Below are positions 9,568 through 14,206 of a DNA stretch of 14,206 bases, in pieces. The stretch lies in assembly GCA_015234495.1 (NCBI GenBank), contig JADGMZ010000290.1, positions 1 to 14,206 of the forward strand. The letters are read 5' to 3'. This DNA is from Brevundimonas sp. Lineage in GTDB: Bacteria > Pseudomonadota > Alphaproteobacteria > Caulobacterales > Caulobacteraceae. The position numbers and the translations under genes were made by a program. Under the pieces are notes generated by a model. That model was given only the letters and a program-made list of their open reading frames with translations, ran no database searches and was not told the origin of the DNA. Within the stretch, counting starts at the first letter, position 1; every line of letters begins with the position of its first letter.

Positions 9568-9972
9568 TCAGTCCGACAGGCCAGGCTTGCCGCGCCCGCT
9601 CTTGATGACCGAACGCCGGGTCTTGCTGTCGAGGCGGCGCTGCCTGGAGGCGCGGGTCGGGCGGGTCGGGACCCGGAAGACCGGCTTGATCGAGGCCTCG
9701 TCGATCAGGGCCTGAAGCCGCTCCATCGCATCGGCGCGGTTGCGCTCCTGGGTGCGGAAGCGGACGGCGGTGATCAGCACCTCGCCGGCCTGGGTGGCGC
9801 GGCTGCCGGCCAGCTTGAGCAGCCGTTCCTTGACCGGTTCGGTGAGCGAGGGGGAGTTGACCACATCGAAGCGCAGCTGGACGCTGGTCGAGACCTTGTT
9901 GACGTTCTGCCCGCCGGGGCCGCCGGCGCGGAAGAAGCGGAACTCCAGCTCGTCCTCGGGGATGGTCGTCAT
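9568..9972 (-). CDS. arfB: Alternative ribosome-rescue factor ArfB (YaeJ), peptidyl-tRNA hydrolase
   Basis: ArfB enters ribosomes stalled on mRNAs lacking a stop codon and hydrolyses the peptidyl-tRNA. The 134-residue product has the release-factor catalytic motif GGPGGQNVNK (GGQ at residues 20-22) near the N-terminus, no codon-recognition domains, and a basic C-terminal tail (about 105-134, rich in Arg and Lys, with RASRQRR and SKTRRSVIKS) that in this family lies in the empty mRNA channel. Its short length distinguishes it from RF1 and RF2. In Caulobacter crescentus ArfB is known to become essential when trans-translation is lost. The ATG at 9972 overlaps the yaiI stop (ATGA on the minus strand), showing that yaiI and arfB form one operon with coupled translation. 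Confidence 0.93.
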   Translation of the reverse strand: MTTIPEDELEFRFFRAGGPGGQNVNKVSTSVQLRFDVVNSPSLTEPVKERLLKLAGSRATQAGEVLITAVRFRTQERNRADAMERLQALIDEASIKPVFRVPTRPTRASRQRRLDSKTRRSVIKSGRGKPGLSD

Positions 9973-10430
9973 GGCGCGGCCCGGCGGGCGATGACCACGG
10001 CGCGGTCGAGGGCCTGGAGGAAGGCCGAGCGGTCCCTGGGGCCGAACGGCGGAGGGCCCGAGGTGGCGACGCCCATGGAGCGCAGGTGCTCGCCGACCAT
10101 CCGGCCCGCCAGGGCCGAGCCGATGGAGTCGGGGGTGAAGGGCTGGCCGTTGGCCTTCAGCGCCTGGGCCCCGGCCTTGAGGCAGCGGTCGGCCAGGGGG
10201 ATGTCGGCGGTGATGACGATGTCGCCGGGGCCGGCCCGCTCGGCGATCCAGTCGTCGGCGATGTCGGGGCCGGCGTCGACCACGACCTGTTCGATCCAGG
10301 ACTCGCGGCGGGTGTTGATCCAGCCGTTGGAGACCACGAACACCTTCAGGCCGCAGCGTTCGGCGACCCGGTAGACCTCGTCCTTCACCGGGCAGGCGTC
10401 GGCGTCGATGAAGATGCGGGGCGTGGGCAT
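9969..10430 (-). CDS. yaiI: YaiI/YqxD family protein (UPF0178, DUF188)
   Basis: A 153-residue member of the conserved, uncharacterised UPF0178 family, a NYN/PIN-like nuclease fold by family knowledge. The opening RIFIDADACPVKDEVYRVAE holds the conserved acidic residues. VVVDAGPDIADDWIAE, GDIVITADIPLADRCL and TPDSIGSALAGRMVGEHLR are the other family blocks. The ATG at 10430 gives the usual length of about 150; the frame continues upstream to 10634, but that extension runs through heptamer repeats and is not credible as protein. No Shine-Dalgarno is visible. A TTGACT hexamer (minus strand, 10465-10460) could be a -35 element close enough for a very short leader or a leaderless transcript, but I see no good -10. 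The gene leads the yaiI-arfB operon. Confidence 0.9.
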   Translation of the reverse strand: MPTPRIFIDADACPVKDEVYRVAERCGLKVFVVSNGWINTRRESWIEQVVVDAGPDIADDWIAERAGPGDIVITADIPLADRCLKAGAQALKANGQPFTPDSIGSALAGRMVGEHLRSMGVATSGPPPFGPRDRSAFLQALDRAVVIARRAAP

Positions 10431-10468
10431 GGGGGCTAGGTGGCGGGAGCGGGCGGGGAAGTCAAAGT

Positions 10469-10490
10469 CCAGGGGCCAGGGGCCAGGGGC
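10469..10490. repeat. CCAGGGG heptamer, three tandem copies
   Basis: Three perfect head-to-tail copies of CCAGGGG (10469-10475, 10476-10482, 10483-10489) plus one further C. Six bases separate the array from the GGCAGCA array. The unit length of 7 is not a multiple of 3, consistent with a non-coding location. It lies upstream of yaiI, next to the only -35-like hexamer in that region. Confidence 0.9.
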
Positions 10491-10496
10491 GAGAGC

Positions 10497-10538
10497 GGCA
10501 GCAGGCAGCAGGCAGCAGGCAGCAGGCAGCAGGCAGCG
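10497..10538. repeat. GGCAGCA heptamer, six tandem copies
   Basis: Five perfect copies of GGCAGCA from 10497 to 10531, followed by a sixth with one change (GGCAGCG, 10532-10538). The same unit recurs at 14041-14070, and in reverse complement at 14106-14133, so it is a dispersed family rather than a single slipped array. Confidence 0.93.
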
Positions 10539-10795
10539 GGGAGGGGCGCTCTGCCTCGGCCCGTCTGCGGCGGAGCAATTATTTGCCGCGGCGGGCGGCG
10601 AAAAATGAGTCGGCAGAGTCGACACGGTCGACATCGGCCCTGAGGGAATTCAGGGGCTTGGCGATCCGGCTGTTGGGGCGCCCGGCGGAGGCGGAGCAAG
10701 AAACGTGCGGCGGCTAGCTGCGAGGCGCACATTGGCGCCTTCTGCCCCGGACGGAGACGCGGCTCCTCGGCGGAGCGGCGGGAGGTTTGGTTGTC

Positions 10796-10827
10796 AAAGA
10801 CCGGGCGTCAGTCTGCGCCCGGTCTTT
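10796..10827. terminator. Perfect 12-bp hairpin, possible bidirectional terminator
   Basis: AAAGACCGGGCG (10796-10807), loop TCAGTCTG (10808-10815), then CGCCCGGTCTTT (10816-10827). The stem is GC-rich with A at the base on one side and T on the other, so on either strand it ends in three T, as in compact bidirectional intrinsic terminators. It is about 300 bases beyond the nrdA stop and no plus-strand gene feeds it. Its client is unclear, and an unannotated small RNA cannot be excluded. Confidence 0.55.
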
Positions 10828-10960
10828 CCTCAGGCGGGAAGATTCCGTCGGGAAGAGGTGAAGTGGCTGAGAAGACGGATGTTTTTTTGCCAAACCGCCT
10901 TCGACTTCCGCGAACTGCCAGCAAACTGCGCGGCCGAGGTTCACGCCCGACACACGAGTC

Positions 10961-11110
10961 TTCCTTCTCTCCTTGGGGGAGAAGGCGTCTCGCGGAGCGA
11001 GACGGTTGAGGGGGATGGTCTGTTGCAGGCTCCCGGCCGGCTTGCCTCCGCCCTCCCCCTCATCCGAGCGGCTCCGCCGCCCACCTTCTGCCCCGAGGGG
11101 AGAAGGAAGG
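10961..11110. repeat. REP-like imperfect inverted repeat element
   Basis: The left arm (about 10961-11017) and right arm (about 11051-11110) are imperfect reverse complements. Both carry CTTCTC...GGGGAGAAGG-like ends, a GC-rich middle (CGCGGAGCG on the left, CGGCTCCGCCG on the right) and an inner TTGAGGGGGA / TCCCCCTCAT stretch. Each arm end is itself a short palindrome (TTCTCTCCTTGGGGGAGAA; CTTCTGCCCCGAGGGGAGAAG). Intergenic elements of this look are common in Caulobacteraceae and some Rhizobiales; this is from memory. It starts 19 bases after the nrdA stop (minus strand) and could fold in the 3' end of that mRNA. Confidence 0.75.
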
Positions 11111-11128
11111 GGACTGGCCGCTTCAAGC

Positions 11129-13012
11129 TCACTGGCAGGCGAGGCACTCGTCGTAGTCGGTGCGGGCGGCGCTGAAGAGGTCGGGCTGGTTGGGGTCGAT
11201 CTCGGCCTCGGCCTTGTCCTCGGCGCCGGCGAAGGCGGCGCGCTGAACCGACTTGGAGCGCAGGTAGTAGAGCGACTTCACGCCGCTCTCCCAAGCGCGC
11301 CAGTGCAGCATGTGCAGATCCCACTTGTCGACGTCGCCCGGGATGAACAGGTTGATCGACTGGGCCTGGCAGATCTCCGGGGCGCGGTCGGCCGACAGCT
11401 CGACGACCCAGCGCTGGTCCAGCTCGAAGGCGGTCTTGAAGATGGCCTTCTCGTCGTCGGTCAGCTGGTCGAGGTGCTGGACCGAACCCTCGTGCTCGAG
11501 GATCGAGTTCCACACTTCGGAGGTGTCGATGCCCTTCTCGCCGAGCACCTTCTCCAGATAGGGGTTCTTGACCGCGAAGGTTCCGGACAGGGTCTTGTGG
11601 CTGTAGATGTTGGCCGGGATCGGCTCGATGCCGGCGCTGGTGCCGCCGCAGATGATCGAGATCGAGGCGGTCGGGGCGATGGCCATCTTGTGACTGAAGC
11701 GCTCCATGACGCCGCGCTCGGCGGCGTCCTCGCACGGGCCCTTCTCTTCGGCCAGGACGCGGCTGGCCTTGTCGGCCTCGCGGCGCAGGTGCTTGAACAG
11801 CCGCATGTTCCACGACTTGGCCATGGCGGATTCGAAGGCCACGCCCTGCTGTTGCAGGAAGGAGTGGAAGCCCATCAGGCCAAGGCCGACCGAGCGTTCG
11901 CGCTTGGCCGAATAGACGGCCTGGGACATGGCCGGCGGGGCGCGGCGGATGAAGTCCTCCAGCACATTGTCGAGGAAGCGCATGACGTCCTCGACGAAGG
12001 CCGGCTCCTCACGCCATTCGAGGAATTTCTCGGCATTGACCGAGGACAGGCAGCAGACCGCGGTGCGGTCGACGCCGAGGTGGTCGCGGCCGGTGTGCAG
12101 CATGATCTCGGCGCACAGGTTGGACTGCTTCACCGACAGGCCCAGCTCGCGCTGGTGCGGGGCCATCTGGCGGTTCACCGTGTCCGAGAAGATCAGATAG
12201 GGCTCGCCGGTCTGCAGGCGGATCTCGAGGATCTTCTGCCACAGGGCGCGGGCGTCGACGGTCTTCATCACCTCCTTCGACTTGGGCGAGACCAGGTCGA
12301 AGGTCTTGCCGTCGCGGACCGCCTCCATGAAGGCGTCGGTGATGTTGATGCCGTGGTGCAGGTTCAGGGACTTGCGGTTGAAGTCGCCCGACGGTTTGCG
12401 GATCTCGAGGAACTCCTCGATCTCCGGGTGGTGGATGTCGAGGTAGACCGCCGCCGAGCCGCGCCGCAGCGAACCCTGGCTGATGGCCAGGGTCAGGGAG
12501 TCCATGACCCGGATGAAGGGGATGATGCCCGAGGTCTGGCCGGCACCCTTGACCTTCTCGCCGATGGAGCGGACGCCGCCCCAGTAGGTGCCGATGCCGC
12601 CGCCGTTGGAGGCCAGGGCGACGTTCTCGTTCCAGACGTTCTGGATGCCGTCGAGGCTGTCGCCGACGGCGTTGAGGAAGCAGGAGATGGGCAGGCCGCG
12701 GTCGGCGCCGCCGTTGGACAGCACCGGGGTGGCCGGCATGAACCACAGCTTCGACATGTAGTCGTAGACGCGCTGGGCGTGGTCGGCGTTGTCCGAATAG
12801 GCGGTGGCGACGCGGGCGAACATGTCCTGGTAGCTCTCGCCCGGCAGGAGGTAGCGATCCTCCAGCGTCTTCTTGCCGAATTCGGTCAGCAGGGCGTCGC
12901 GCGAGCGATCGAGCTGGATCGAGGGAACCACCGACAGATGGGGTCGATCAGCGGCGTCCGCGGCCGCAACCGACTGGAAATCCACTGTCTTCAACGCTTC
13001 GCCGCCGGCCAT
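11129..13012 (-). CDS. nrdA: Ribonucleoside-diphosphate reductase, class I alpha subunit
   Basis: The catalytic subunit that reduces ribonucleoside diphosphates to deoxy forms using a radical from the beta subunit. Key residues, counted from the alternative GTG at 13021 (630 residues): C114 in PISCFL and C323 in AVCCLS as the redox pair, N301-C303-E305 in SNLCAEI at the active site, Y585-Y586 in KSLYYLRSK for radical transfer, and C626/C629 in the C-terminal CLAC that re-reduces the site. About 45 residues of unconserved sequence precede the barrel; there is no N-terminal ATP-cone, unlike E. coli NrdA (761 residues). The ATG at 13012 (627 residues) is chosen because AGGG lies 11 bases upstream, whereas the in-frame GTG at 13021 sits only two bases after it. 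nrdB is not in the window. Two NrdR-like boxes lie upstream. Confidence 0.93.
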   Translation of the reverse strand: MAGGEALKTVDFQSVAAADAADRPHLSVVPSIQLDRSRDALLTEFGKKTLEDRYLLPGESYQDMFARVATAYSDNADHAQRVYDYMSKLWFMPATPVLSNGGADRGLPISCFLNAVGDSLDGIQNVWNENVALASNGGGIGTYWGGVRSIGEKVKGAGQTSGIIPFIRVMDSLTLAISQGSLRRGSAAVYLDIHHPEIEEFLEIRKPSGDFNRKSLNLHHGINITDAFMEAVRDGKTFDLVSPKSKEVMKTVDARALWQKILEIRLQTGEPYLIFSDTVNRQMAPHQRELGLSVKQSNLCAEIMLHTGRDHLGVDRTAVCCLSSVNAEKFLEWREEPAFVEDVMRFLDNVLEDFIRRAPPAMSQAVYSAKRERSVGLGLMGFHSFLQQQGVAFESAMAKSWNMRLFKHLRREADKASRVLAEEKGPCEDAAERGVMERFSHKMAIAPTASISIICGGTSAGIEPIPANIYSHKTLSGTFAVKNPYLEKVLGEKGIDTSEVWNSILEHEGSVQHLDQLTDDEKAIFKTAFELDQRWVVELSADRAPEICQAQSINLFIPGDVDKWDLHMLHWRAWESGVKSLYYLRSKSVQRAAFAGAEDKAEAEIDPNQPDLFSAARTDYDECLACQ

Positions 13013-13061
13013 AATGGTCACTGCCCTGAACTGATCTTCGATGAACTTCCAGCGCTGCCGA

Positions 13062-13077
13062 CCACATCATCTAGTGG
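13062..13077 (-). promoter_or_regulatory. NrdR box 1 (proximal)
   Basis: CCACATCATCTAGTGG matches the NrdR-box consensus acaCwAtATaTwGtgt at 11 of 16 positions and keeps the C-A...AT...TAGTG core. It lies 49 bases upstream of the nrdA ATG. NrdR represses ribonucleotide reductase operons in many bacteria from paired boxes. The spacing to box 2 is the main support. Confidence 0.7.
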
Positions 13078-13092
13078 GCGAGGCGCTCCCCA

Positions 13093-13108
13093 AGCCAACA
13101 TATGGGGC
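13093..13108 (-). promoter_or_regulatory. NrdR box 2 (distal)
   Basis: AGCCAACATATGGGGC matches the NrdR consensus at 10 of 16 positions, with the central CAACATATGG the best part. It starts exactly 31 bases from box 1, leaving a 15-base gap, which is the three-helical-turn spacing known for NrdR pairs. It would overlap the -10 region if the TTGACG at 13126-13131 (minus strand) is the -35 element. Confidence 0.65.
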
Positions 13109-13125
13109 GCAGATGGCTAACGACC

Positions 13126-13142
13126 CGTCAACGGGGTTGACG
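13126..13142. promoter_or_regulatory. 17-bp palindrome with TTGACG on both strands (possible divergent promoter or operator)
   Basis: CGTCAAC, GGG, GTTGACG forms perfect 7-bp arms. Each arm contains TTGACG read outward, the preferred -35 hexamer of the Caulobacter housekeeping sigma factor, one pointing at nrdA and one at the PAP2 gene. No convincing -10 element is seen for either, so the promoter role is inference. Confidence 0.35.
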
Positions 13143-13263
13143 ATCACTTTCTGGGCGAATCGGCTTCAAGGCCGGGGATGACCCTGTGGACAGGCCGCGA
13201 CGACGGGATGACACGGGCATGACGGAGGCGGTCGATTTTCGATCACGAACGCGTGAGGGGAAC

Positions 13264-13279
13264 GTCCCGCAAGCGGGAC
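13264..13279. promoter_or_regulatory. Short hairpin just upstream of the PAP2 start
   Basis: GTCCCGC, AA, GCGGGAC: perfect 7-bp arms with a 2-base spacer, ending 12 bases before the ATG at 13292. The loop is too tight for all seven pairs to form in RNA. It has no following T-run, so it is not a good terminator. It may affect translation of the PAP2 gene or be a protein-binding palindrome. Confidence 0.35.
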
Positions 13280-13291
13280 CGTTTGGGGCCG

Positions 13292-14041
13292 ATGACCCCC
13301 GAGCAAATCCTCGCCTTCGGTCGCCGCGCCCTGCGCATCGCGCGCACCGAGATCGCCGCCGTCAGCGCCCTGTTCATCGTGGCCCTGGGGGTGATGGCCT
13401 TCGTCGAGCTGGCCGACGACATGACCGAGGCCGACGGGCAGGCCTTCGACCTCGCCGTGCTGCAGGCGATGCGGCCGGGGGCCGCGCCGGCCGACCCGTG
13501 GGGGCCGGGCTGGCTGGAGGAGGCGGCGCTGGACCTGACCGCCCTGGGCGGAATCGCGGTGCTGGCCCTGTTCGCCGTGGCGGTCATCGGCTTCCTGCTG
13601 CTGCAGCGCAAGCGGCTTTCGGCCCTGCTGCTGGTGCTGGGCCTGGCCGGCGGGGTGGCGCTGAGCGAGGGGCTGAAGGCCCTGTTCGGGCGCGAACGGC
13701 CGCCGGAGGCGCTGCAGGCGGTGGAGACGATGAATGCCAGCTTCCCCTCGGGGCACAGCCTGCTGTCGGCGGTGTTCTATCTGAGCATCGGGGTGATGCT
13801 GAGCCGGGCGTTCCACCAGCGGGGGCTCAAGGCCTATGTCATCGGGGTGGCGGTGCTGCTGACGCTGATCGTGGGGCTGACGCGGGTCTATCTGGCGGCG
13901 CACTGGGCCACCGACGTGCTGGCCGGGTGGAGCGTCGGCGCGGCCTGGGCCATGGCCCTGTGGCTGGTCGCCTATGCGGTGCAGCGGCGGCAGCAGGGAC
14001 GGCCGGAGGCGCCGCATGTGCTGCCGGTGGATGAGGGATAG
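13292..14041 (+). CDS. PAP2-family (type 2 phosphatidic acid) phosphatase
   Basis: A 249-residue integral membrane phosphatase. All three PAP2 signature motifs are present: K129-x6-R136-P137 (KALFGRERP), P152-S-G-H155 (FPSGHS) and R198-x5-H204 followed by D208 (TRVYLAAHWATD), so the catalytic histidines are intact. About six hydrophobic segments are seen, at roughly 21-40, 84-104, 110-126, 156-171, 181-198 and 208-230. Members dephosphorylate phosphatidate, phosphatidylglycerophosphate or undecaprenyl diphosphate; the substrate cannot be chosen here. The start is taken as ATG at 13292, giving a usual N-terminus; an in-frame GTG at 13253 would add 13 mostly basic residues but lacks a ribosome-binding site. 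The TAG stop (14039-14041) runs into the GGCAGCA repeat. It is divergent from nrdA. Confidence 0.9.
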   Translation: MTPEQILAFGRRALRIARTEIAAVSALFIVALGVMAFVELADDMTEADGQAFDLAVLQAMRPGAAPADPWGPGWLEEAALDLTALGGIAVLALFAVAVIGFLLLQRKRLSALLLVLGLAGGVALSEGLKALFGRERPPEALQAVETMNASFPSGHSLLSAVFYLSIGVMLSRAFHQRGLKAYVIGVAVLLTLIVGLTRVYLAAHWATDVLAGWSVGAAWAMALWLVAYAVQRRQQGRPEAPHVLPVDEG

Positions 14042-14137
14042 GCAGCAGGCAACAGGCAGCAGGCAACAGGGTCGATGGCGCATGACGCCGGCCCCGACGC
14101 TCTGATCCTGCCTGCTGCCTGCTGCCTGCTGCCTATC
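14037..14137. repeat. Inverted heptamer array between two convergent stop codons
   Basis: Left arm: GATA followed by GGCAGCA, GGCAACA, GGCAGCA, GGCAACA, GG (14037-14070). Right arm: reverse-complement copies, TCCTGCC then three perfect TGCTGCC, then TATC (14106-14137). The outer 15 bases, GATAGGCAGCAGGCA, are perfectly inverted; the inner part pairs with a few mismatches. The loop is about 35 bases. The array fills the whole gap between the two genes, and both stop codons overlap its ends. On either strand it could form a long hairpin, so it may act as a shared terminator or 3' stabiliser. Confidence 0.85.
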
Positions 14138-14206
14138 AGCCGCCGAACTCCAGATCCTTCCGCGCCGAGATGATGGTGACGATGAAGCCTGCGAGGACGT
14201 CGAGCA
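14136..14206 (-). CDS. Unidentified protein, C-terminal 22 codons only
   Basis: The minus strand from the right edge reads LDVLAGFIVTIISARKDLEFGG and then TGA (14138-14136), with TAG immediately after it. A hydrophobic stretch followed by a charged tail would fit the end of a membrane protein, but 22 residues are too few to name a family. Support is the open frame, GC-rich third positions and a stop placed symmetrically to the PAP2 stop around the repeat. The N-terminus lies outside the window. Confidence 0.5.
   Translation of the reverse strand, partial: LDVLAGFIVTIISARKDLEFGG

Larger units (their letters stand above)
10431..11128. other. Gene-free intergenic region rich in repeats and palindromes
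   Basis: About 700 bases between yaiI and the end of nrdA without a credible gene. Open frames here (for example plus 10705-11175 and minus 10714-10953) give Arg/Pro-rich products that run across the palindromic elements and resemble nothing known. From left to right it holds CCAGGGG and GGCAGCA heptamer arrays (10469-10538), a small A+T-rich patch (about 10566-10608), a short inverted repeat CCCTGA...TCAGGG (10638-10655), a perfect 12-bp hairpin (10796-10827), a run of seven T (about 10879-10886), and a REP-like inverted repeat (10961-11110). The phrase CCTTCTGCCCCG occurs near 10738 and again in the right arm of the REP-like element, hinting at a second, decayed copy. Confidence 0.75.

Noticed and set aside
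10497..10538. Possible CRISPR array
   Set aside because: The units are 7 bases and directly adjacent with no spacers, and no cas gene is present.
10879..10886. Run of seven T as an intrinsic terminator tail
   Set aside because: No GC-rich hairpin directly precedes it on the plus strand.
10705..11175. A 156-codon plus-strand open frame in the intergenic region
   Set aside because: It translates across both palindromic elements and into the nrdA 3' end. The composition is not protein-like and I see no ribosome-binding site.
10973..13120. A 715-codon open frame on the plus strand, antisense to nrdA
   Set aside because: It mirrors nrdA codons in high-GC DNA, its product is an Ala/Gly/Asp/Val-rich composition with no family motifs, and it crosses the REP-like element.

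Overview
The window is a GC-rich stretch of bacterial chromosome. It looks like an alphaproteobacterium of the Caulobacteraceae (Caulobacter, Brevundimonas or Phenylobacterium type). The evidence is a cpaF-tadB-tadC pilus tail end of the Caulobacter cpa kind, an ArfB-type rescue factor, a short NrdA, and intergenic palindromes of a style I associate with this family. The genus is inference. I see no mobile element, phage gene, rRNA, tRNA or CRISPR array.

Layout. 1-3193: the end of a tad/cpa pilus operon on the plus strand (cpaF, tadB/cpaG, tadC/cpaH), with each ribosome-binding site lying on or beside the previous stop codon. 3190-4966: a minus-strand pair, an MFS exporter followed by a small SRPBCC protein. 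5048-6358: a plus-strand exported M20D amidohydrolase, divergent from the exporter. 6430-6567: a small predicted single-helix membrane protein. 6564-7760: dapE on the minus strand (diaminopimelate and lysine synthesis). 7809-9565: a cupin and a DHA3-type MFS transporter, coupled through a GTGA overlap. 9568-10430: yaiI and arfB on the minus strand, coupled through an ATGA overlap. 10431-11128: about 700 bases with no credible gene, holding heptamer repeats, a perfect hairpin and a REP-like palindromic element. 11129-13012: nrdA on the minus strand, with two NrdR-like boxes upstream. 13292-14041: a PAP2 phosphatase. 14136-14206: the last 22 codons of an unidentified minus-strand gene.

How the parts work together. 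Most of the window is housekeeping: pilus export machinery, cell-wall and lysine precursor synthesis, rescue of stalled ribosomes, dNTP synthesis and lipid phosphate hydrolysis. The gene packing is tight. Two convergent pairs share a CTAG tetranucleotide that supplies both stop codons, and a third meets across TGAGCTCA.

I found no obviously new multi-gene system. The observations most worth a second look are non-coding. They are the 7-base repeat family (GGCAGCA and CCAGGGG), including an inverted copy that forms the whole gap between two convergent genes, and the pair of NrdR-like boxes 31 bases apart in front of nrdA. The small ORF between the two M20 peptidase genes and the lack of an ATP-cone in NrdA are secondary points.
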